Origin: Otis tarda
Lineage: Eukaryota; Chordata; Aves; Otidiformes; Otididae
Direction of reading: 5' to 3'
Length of the DNA stretch: 64,000 nt
NCBI GenBank assembly: GCA_026413225.1
Contig: CM048554.1
Span: 55,821,463 to 55,885,462 of the forward strand
Shown: positions 24,131-64,000 of the stretch, piece by piece
How positions within the stretch are numbered: the stretch's first letter is position 1
Layout of the letters: every line of letters starts with the position of its first letter
Translations under genes and position numbers: made by a program
Notes under the pieces: generated by a model
What the model saw: the letters and a program-made list of their open reading frames with translations, nothing else
The model's database searches: none
Told to the model about the DNA's origin: nothing

Positions 24131-25103
24131 CAGCCTGTAGCAAACTGTGGGTGCTTAATGAAGTGACATAGTTCAAGAGTTGCTATTTAAACTCAGCCAC
24201 CCTCTAACATTCTCCAGTGTTTCACCCTTACCATTTGGGTGCACACATATACTCTGCAGAGCACCGTCACGCTTGCAAAACAGCTGCATGCTACCAGGCT
24301 GTTTCTGTTTCTCTAAAGCTCTTGGAAAAATTTCTCAAGATGCTAAACTCCAAAATACTCTTAGCAGATTTGTAAAGGACTATGACTTCCACTAGGTTCT
24401 GGAGGAACCTCAGAAACTCTGGTGTTTCAGAGTCAGTCTAGATCACATTTAAAGACTTCACAAAGATGAGTTTCTAAGCGCTCCCTGCTACAAAAGTTGG
24501 GAGTTGAAAACAAAAACCAGCAGAAAAACAAACATTTTAGAAGAGTCTACTAAATAATTCCACCACTACTGTACTAGAAAGAAAAAGAGATTCCTTAAGA
24601 GGTGACCCAATGCAATGATAGCATCTAGCAAGTTGGAATCTTGTATAGCTTTACACATACAATAAATGCAGCAAGTAAACGCAAGACTCCAAGACCCCTG
24701 GAAGGGCAGATCTCCCTGCAGTATTCTTCGGCATCCCAGTTTCATACAACGTTCTTGAAACCTGTCAAGAGCCTGTCAAGGCTCTTTTCACCTCCCATGG
24801 ACCCAGTGTGTCTAATGCTGTTCTTTTCCCATTTTTTTCTTCTTCTCAAGACTTCAGTTTTTCTTTCTTTCAAAACTCTGCCACTATATGGAGGGTTCCA
24901 TGAACATAGATCAGGCTGCTCTGTTTTCGTATCAGACTATACAGGTGCACCAACATCTGCAGCTTTCAGCCCTTCCTCTCTTTTCTGGTCACTTCTTCCT
25001 TGTGTGCTTCCAAACCTTTGCATGGTGAGGGACTGGCACATCCCTTCCTCACTCTGTTTCCTGAATCTCCCATTCAGAAGTGCTTTATTGGTCCACATTA
25101 TTT
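24131..25103. other. Intergenic
   Basis: No gene recognised. A pyrimidine-rich stretch at about 24820-24890 produces a fortuitous open frame on the + strand. Confidence 0.6.
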
Positions 25104-25315
25104 TAGACAGAGGAAGAAATTCTGTACTGAGAGGGTGGTGAGGCACTGGAACAGGTTGCCCAGGGAAGCTGTGGGTGCCCCATCCCTGGAAGTGTTCAAG
25201 GCCAGGTTGGATGGGGCTTTGAGCGACCTGGTGTAGCAGAAGGTGTCCCTGCCCAGGGCAGGAGGGTTGGACTAGATGATCCTTAAGGTGCCTTCCAACC
25301 CAAACCAACCTATGA
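25104..25315 (+). mobile_element. CR1 3'-end fragment
   Basis: A sense-strand CR1 tail encoding the ORF2 C-terminal motif [19 protein letters not shown]. It is followed by TTGGACTAGATGATCCTTA and CCTTCCAACC. The octamer repeat is degenerate (CCTATGATG). Confidence 0.92.
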
Positions 25316-26054
25316 TGTAAGGCAAAGCCTTCACTTTTCAAAAGAGGGGAAAAAGACATTTAGAAAACATCTATATATTAAAAAACTCTACCTTGTGTCA
25401 CGATGCCTGCCCACAGCTTGCCTCTGCCCAGCTTCTGTAGGACACCCCCAGCCCACTCGCTGCCCAGCACCCCATGTGTCAGCCAGCACCCCCTGCAAGG
25501 TGGCACAGCCCTCTGCCCCGAGCCCCTCTCCTGCACCTCCCCACCGGTGCCCCAAGGTGCCGGGAGGCAGTCAGATGGCACCGCTCACCTCGTCACATCA
25601 GTCCGTTGCACAGGGGAGCACAGGGGACTGCAGACAAGATGCACCCCATGAAAGAGGAAGAAAATTTCAGCGCGGCTGGGGAGATTTCTGCTGTCAGGAG
25701 ACTGGGGTTCTGAGCTTGACCTGGGCATCTCAGGTATCTGCCACCGCACCAGCAGCTACCAGAGACTTGTAAAGGGGTCACCTGGTAGCTTGGCACCTGC
25801 GACGTACACCGGCACATACAGCAAACTGCACATCCTCCGATACCACATACCCTCCAGGTGAGCAGGTCCTGATCTCTCATTCGGTGCTTCCAGAGTCAAA
25901 CCATCCAATCCTATGGCCTCAATGCTTCCAAAGCCCATCCCTTACTTTGTCAGTAAAAATATATATATATGTATGCACATCTCTTACTTTCTAAGTACAT
26001 ATATAAATATATTATTTCCCTTTTGACAGATACAAGTTGCATTTACACCTGGGT
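25316..26054. other. Intergenic, downstream of TOGARAM2
   Basis: A C-rich stretch at 25395-25600 and a short (AT)n run near 25960. No gene was seen. Open frames in the C-rich part overlap in several frames and look compositional. Confidence 0.55.
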
Positions 26055-26060
26055 TTTATT
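26055..26060 (-). terminator. Candidate TOGARAM2 poly(A) signal
   Basis: TTTATT on the + strand is AATAAA on the - strand, about 250 bases past the TOGARAM2 stop codon. It is the nearest good hexamer downstream of the gene. Confidence 0.4.
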
Positions 26061-26309
26061 TCTTTGGGATCTATGCAAGCTTCTTAGGAAAGATGAGCTT
26101 GAGATATAAAACTTCTGAAAAATACTTCCTTTTCATCATTTTTTAAAAGCCTACATCAAAATGTGCTATGTACATCTGTAGCTATAAACACTGTCAGGTA
26201 AATCTCGTTCTTCAGACAGAATAAAACAAAAGCCACTGTCACGTCCACCTTTGCCTCCACTTTTCCTGCTCAGCACCTCTCTGTCAGCTTCCTGGGGCAC
26301 ACCAAGCCT

Positions 26310-59606
<33,297 letters not shown>

Positions 59607-59711
59607 GGTGGGGGTGATGATGCGCTCTTTGCAGATGAGAGTCTACTCGATGGGCTGCTGGTCGCTGGGCCTGGTACAGCTGCCAGTGGGTTCCCCTGCA
59701 GCTTCAGGAGC
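59607..59711 (-). other. TOGARAM2: TOGARAM2 5' UTR part of exon 1
   Basis: Non-coding part of the start-codon exon, bounded upstream by an acceptor-like TTCTTCCATGCAG. If that acceptor is used, at least one non-coding exon lies further upstream. Confidence 0.5.
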
Positions 59712-62700
59712 CTGCATGGAAGAAGAACACCACTAGTGCAAGCGATAGCCACTGATCCCTGGCACTGTCCTGCCTACAGGGGTTCTTGCGTACAAAACTG
59801 CTCAAGGCAAGTGGTGTTAAAACAACATCAAAATACAGTCAAGCTATCAGTTTTCCACATTCTGTCCAAATCACAGCCATAAAGTCCAAAAGCTGCTGTC
59901 AGCATAACAGGGGAGACATAACTCCACGCCAGCAGCTGCTCTCCCCATGCCTGTATAGACACGGCAGCAGCGGCGGCAAGCCTCTCTCCGCACCCACTGC
60001 TCTTGCAGCCAGCGCAGCACGCTGGAGTTGTTCCCACTGAACGCAGCGCTGCTGCTGCAGCAGAAGCATCATTTCACACATAGGATAAGAAAGAGCTGTA
60101 AGGTCACACTGGACTTGCCCCAAGAACAATCAAAAATAATGGAGGGTGGACTAGTTTGATCCATGCTAATAGAAACGTTTTGGGATTTAAGGGGGGCCAG
60201 CAGGCTAGCAATACTGGAGACCGGTGTGTAACTCCTGTCTCTAGCACTTTCCACCAGTCTGCAGGACTTTTTCCATAGGAAGGGCTAGATGAGATTTTAT
60301 GACACAGCCTCACCCATATGTAGGGGTGCCCCCTATCCAGAAGCTGTCTGCCATGCTCAGATCAGCAATTGCACATCACATGGGGCCAGTGGAGCTGTGG
60401 GCAGTGTTACAGGGCACAGGCCATAGGAGGGTAACAGAAGCTTCTGTTCTGCCCTTCAGGTTACTGCTGTAGCAAATCGCAACACTTTCCAGCTTCCGTC
60501 TCTGCAGTCCCCTTAGTACCGGTTTGGTTGCTTTAACTTCAAAACTCTCTAGAGATTTCTTTTCACCTTCTGACAGAGACTTCAGTCACCATACTGGGCT
60601 TTTGCTTCCTTAAGTGCATTAGCCCATTTCTTATGGCCTAAATGAGAAGTAAGATGGGATTTTGCAGAGCACAGCTTAGGATAAGAGGTCAGGATGGTAA
60701 GCCAGCAGTAAAATTCCTATAAACATCAGTGAGTGCAGAAGGATGCCAGTGTGGACTGCTTTTGAAAATCTACTCATAGGTGCCTCTAGAGCTCTGCAAA
60801 CAGAATGGCTGTCCTGTAGTAGCTAAGTGCAGCCAGAAGGATCAATCACAGACACAGTTCAATTAAATTACTACAGAAGGAAAAATGTCTCTGAACTCAA
60901 TGGAAGAAGGAAAGGCAGGTCCCTATTACTATGTTCTGTAAGCTTAAAACAAATAACAAAGATTGCCTGTACACTGAGTTTAGGCACCTTCCTATCAATC
61001 AAACTTACAATCAGATAAAATGGTATCCTCAAGCAAATCTCACCAGAAATTGTTGGTATTGCAGCAAGGCCCCGTACTGCTCCACCCCCTGCCCAAGAGA
61101 TTGAACTCTGCTCAAAAGCTGTCAAAGCCTTCATCTGGAATAAAGCAAATGACCCCAGAAAGGCTAGACTTAGCTGAGACAGTTAACCCACTTCTGGCTT
61201 CCACCCTTTTTGGTAGTCTAGATATGTTCACAGAGACAGCCTAAGGTCAAGGAATGAAGCAGTTTAGAAGGGCTTTGGAGCCTATTTCCCATTACTCTCA
61301 ATGAAAAGCAGGCACTAAATACCCTTAAAAATCCAAATGTAGGTCTATTTGGACTGTGTACTTTAAAACAAGGAATGGAAATATCATTGTGAGTGGGCCT
61401 AGATGATAAAGCAGGGATTAAGATATATTTTCTTTGGTCTCATTGCATAGGATGAATGTCTAACACATATGGCGGTGGCAATTTTCGCTTATTAAGATCA
61501 CCTCCTAAATGAAGCTGAGCATGCACCTTTGCCTAAGAGAAAGCAGTAACTACCAGAAACAAGTGTTTCAGGCATCTAGGATGGAAGGCTGCCTCTGCCA
61601 CTCACTTACCCTGTAAGACAGCTGACTTACCCTGTAACACAAAGCCAGGCTCTCCATGCATCAGTTTTGATCCCCTGCCAGGCTGGCCTTACCTAAATGC
61701 TAGCATGGTATAAAGAGTAACTGGGAAGGGCCTTCCCTGTGGCACCTCCGTGGCCCCAAAGGCTTAATTGCTTAAATTCAGGGCATAGTTCCTGATTCAG
61801 GCGAGCTACATGATACAGAAAACCCCAAATGTACAGCTATGTAAGGCCACCCCTTTCTGCCTTGCACCAAAACCACTGTAACAAGAACCATAATTGGCAG
61901 AGCTATTTGCCTGCAGCTTGTGGGAAGCACTGAGTGTGCAGGATTCTTCTTCTGCCACTGCTGACAGGAGCATGGAAACCAAGCGGGTGCCATTCCCTGT
62001 ACAGAGGAGAACAGTGGCAGTCATTCACTGTTGAGTGAAAACAAGTGTTAGAAAATGGCTTTCTGAAGAGGAAAAAATGGAACACAGCTGCATTTGAACA
62101 GCTCCAAGCCCTGATGATGTTTCTGTAGACAGTAAGTGTACTTACTCCTTGTCATCCTTCTGGTGGGTTAATCAAAAGGAAATGCATTCTCTAGGATTTT
62201 CAGCTTCTTTGGATCATTAGCACCCAGTAAATGAAGACAAAGGTTATTTCATGATATCATTACTTTCTTTCCCAACTAAAAAGCTATTTCTCTGGTGGCT
62301 TCCCAGTGTAGCAACCATACAGTAGCGTTATGTGAAACATGCCACTGCCAACAACCCTACAGAGCCAGTCGGAATTGGAGCAGCTGTGGAGATTGAACCC
62401 CATGTCTCACCAGCCAGAAGCTTAGTTGTGAGGATAAAAGGAGATTGGAGCGATGACAGTTGTTTGGGGTTCTTTTGGCCAGTGGATTGCAGCTTACAGA
62501 GCCATCACACATCTGTAGCATCAGCTTTTTATGTAGAGTAAAAAGCCATCACCCAGTAGACCTGGACAGTTTTCCCAGGCCTGTGGGAGAATGACGAGGC
62601 AAGTCCCTGAGCTATTAATTGCATCTCTCCCCACTTTTCTAAGTTCTGGGTGTCAAAGCTGCTTAGGCTAAACACATAGCTCACAAGAAGTGCTCCTGTA

Positions 62701-64000
62701 TCTTTCTGCGCATTGATCCAAGCGAGATTACACACTTACTGTTTTGAGGAATCTCTGAACCAGCAAACTTGATTCCTCAAATATTTACTGTGCATGGCAA
62801 GGAGCACAGACAAAACATGTCATGTGAAAAGCATCACCTACGTGATGCTCTTTTTTACAAGTTCTTCCCTCAGCTTTCATTTGGAAGATCTTAAAAGTTC
62901 GATGCCCCTATCAGAATCTCCTGCAATGGCTGCCTGTCAGCAGAGCAGAGCTTGACCATGAAACAAGTGTTACCACAAGCAGCAGCTTACCCAGGGCAGC
63001 AAATCAAGTGTTAAGAATAAGCTGATCTGAATGCCAAAGCTCATTAGCTCCCTGAAAAAGCACTTGAACAATCACTCATTCTAGCTCTAATGAAGTGTTG
63101 TGCTGAACACCACGGTTATATGAGTACTGTACACAAGTTTGCTCACACTGAGTCCTTGTGAAGGTCTCCACTGGAGCTGTGGCCAAGGGTGGTCATTCCC
63201 CAAAGAGGGGTGATCAATTGCTCTGTGGGTTCCTGTGACTGTTGGACACAATAAGATGAGAAGAATCCAAGTACATGGATGCACCTTTGCCTTGAGCATA
63301 ACCCAGTCTTGACCAAAAGCATTGCAAGGTTTCCCCTCCTTAATAAGGCACTTTGAAGAAAACCATGAAACTGGGAGATGCTAAGCCCTTGCAGGGGTTG
63401 GCAGAGCACATCCTGCAGAGTTCCTCACCCTGAAGAGCCTCTGGGTGCTAATACTCTGTAAACACAAATTAGCTGACAGCAGTAATGCCCCAGGGGTGAG
63501 CGCTAGAAAATGCAAGCAACAATCAGCTGCTGCTTCTCTTCTGAGAGCCGGTCTTCACAGCACCTAGGATTTCTGCCGTAGACTCTGGGAAAGGCTCTAG
63601 ATACCTGACACTCAAGGCTTGGGTACAGAAGCAGTCACAATCAGCACTTTGAACTAATATGTCCTCAAATTAAGTCCAACCAGTGGCCCGTGTCTTAAAA
63701 TGTTAGGCCATCTGCTTCTCCACTCATGTTAGTTTCTCGTAAAATAATTTTCATTAGAAATATCAGGCTTGTCTCCCTCAGTGCCTTCCTCTCAGCATCC
63801 TTGGGGAGAGGAGTCTCCCACCCCATACTCCTGTGTGAAGCCACCCCAGAGTGCTACTAAAATATATTCCTTGGCCAGGAGTTTTCTCCTGGTGGGGCTC
63901 TGCATACTTTTCCACACATCTTTCATAAAGGCACTCTGCAGATACAGATTGATTATACAGCAGATTTCCACTAACAGCTGCATAAATCCAAGACAACTGC
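59712..64000. other. Upstream of TOGARAM2
   Basis: A GC- and CpG-richer stretch at about 59935-60065 is the best place for a promoter or non-coding first exon. The remaining 4 kb is ordinary AT-rich sequence. No WDR43 exon (the expected next gene) was recognised before the window ends. Confidence 0.45.
59935..60065 (-). promoter_or_regulatory. Possible TOGARAM2 promoter or non-coding exon
   Basis: About 130 bases with GCGGCGG, several CpGs and CAG/CTG-rich sequence, contrasting with the surroundings and lying 330 bases upstream of the start codon. It is too short for a classic CpG island; the assignment rests on composition and position only. Confidence 0.25.

Noticed and set aside
63778..63996. 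Possible WDR43 3' exon at the right edge
   Set aside because: WDR43 is expected beyond TOGARAM2 by synteny, but the open frames here show no WD40 or C-terminal features and no convincing splice sites.

Overview
This is a vertebrate nuclear locus, almost certainly from a bird. The genes are spliced, with long introns and GT-AG junctions. The dispersed repeats are CR1 LINE tails ending in the avian (ATTCTATG)n octamer, together with ERVL-like solo LTRs. There are no operons, bacterial genes or CRISPR arrays.

Two protein genes converge tail to tail. PCARE (photoreceptor cilium actin regulator, formerly C2orf71) is on the + strand: one very large coding exon (5179-8957) and a short last exon (13177-13306), together 1302 residues. 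TOGARAM2 (TOG array regulator of axonemal microtubules 2, formerly FAM179A) is on the - strand, from a start codon at 59606 down to a stop at 26310. I assembled it by eye from 18 coding exons whose splice phases agree throughout, giving about 950 residues with two C-terminal TOG domains. As I know the human 2p23 region, the same convergent neighbours occur there, so this looks like conserved synteny. The expected next neighbours (CLIP4 on the left, WDR43 on the right) were not seen.

Layout: 1-4.9 kb, intergenic with one CR1; 5.2-13.3 kb, PCARE with a 4.2 kb intron; 13.3-26 kb, the region between the two 3' ends, with a possible long PCARE 3' UTR, a solo LTR (17978-18630) flanked by a 5-bp duplication, and three CR1 tails; 26-59.7 kb, TOGARAM2, whose introns hold four CR1 copies and a group of related LTRs (38626-39761; 47375-49341); 59.7-64 kb, upstream of TOGARAM2 with nothing recognisable beyond a short CpG-containing stretch.

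Both genes act at the cilium. PCARE helps build photoreceptor outer-segment discs through actin at the ciliary base, and TOGARAM proteins bind tubulin of the ciliary axoneme. I found no unknown system. The points most worth a second look are the short, frame-ambiguous TOGARAM2 exon 14, the nested or tandem LTR structure near 47.4-49.3 kb, a homeobox-site cluster in the last TOGARAM2 intron, and the in-frame GAT repeat in PCARE.
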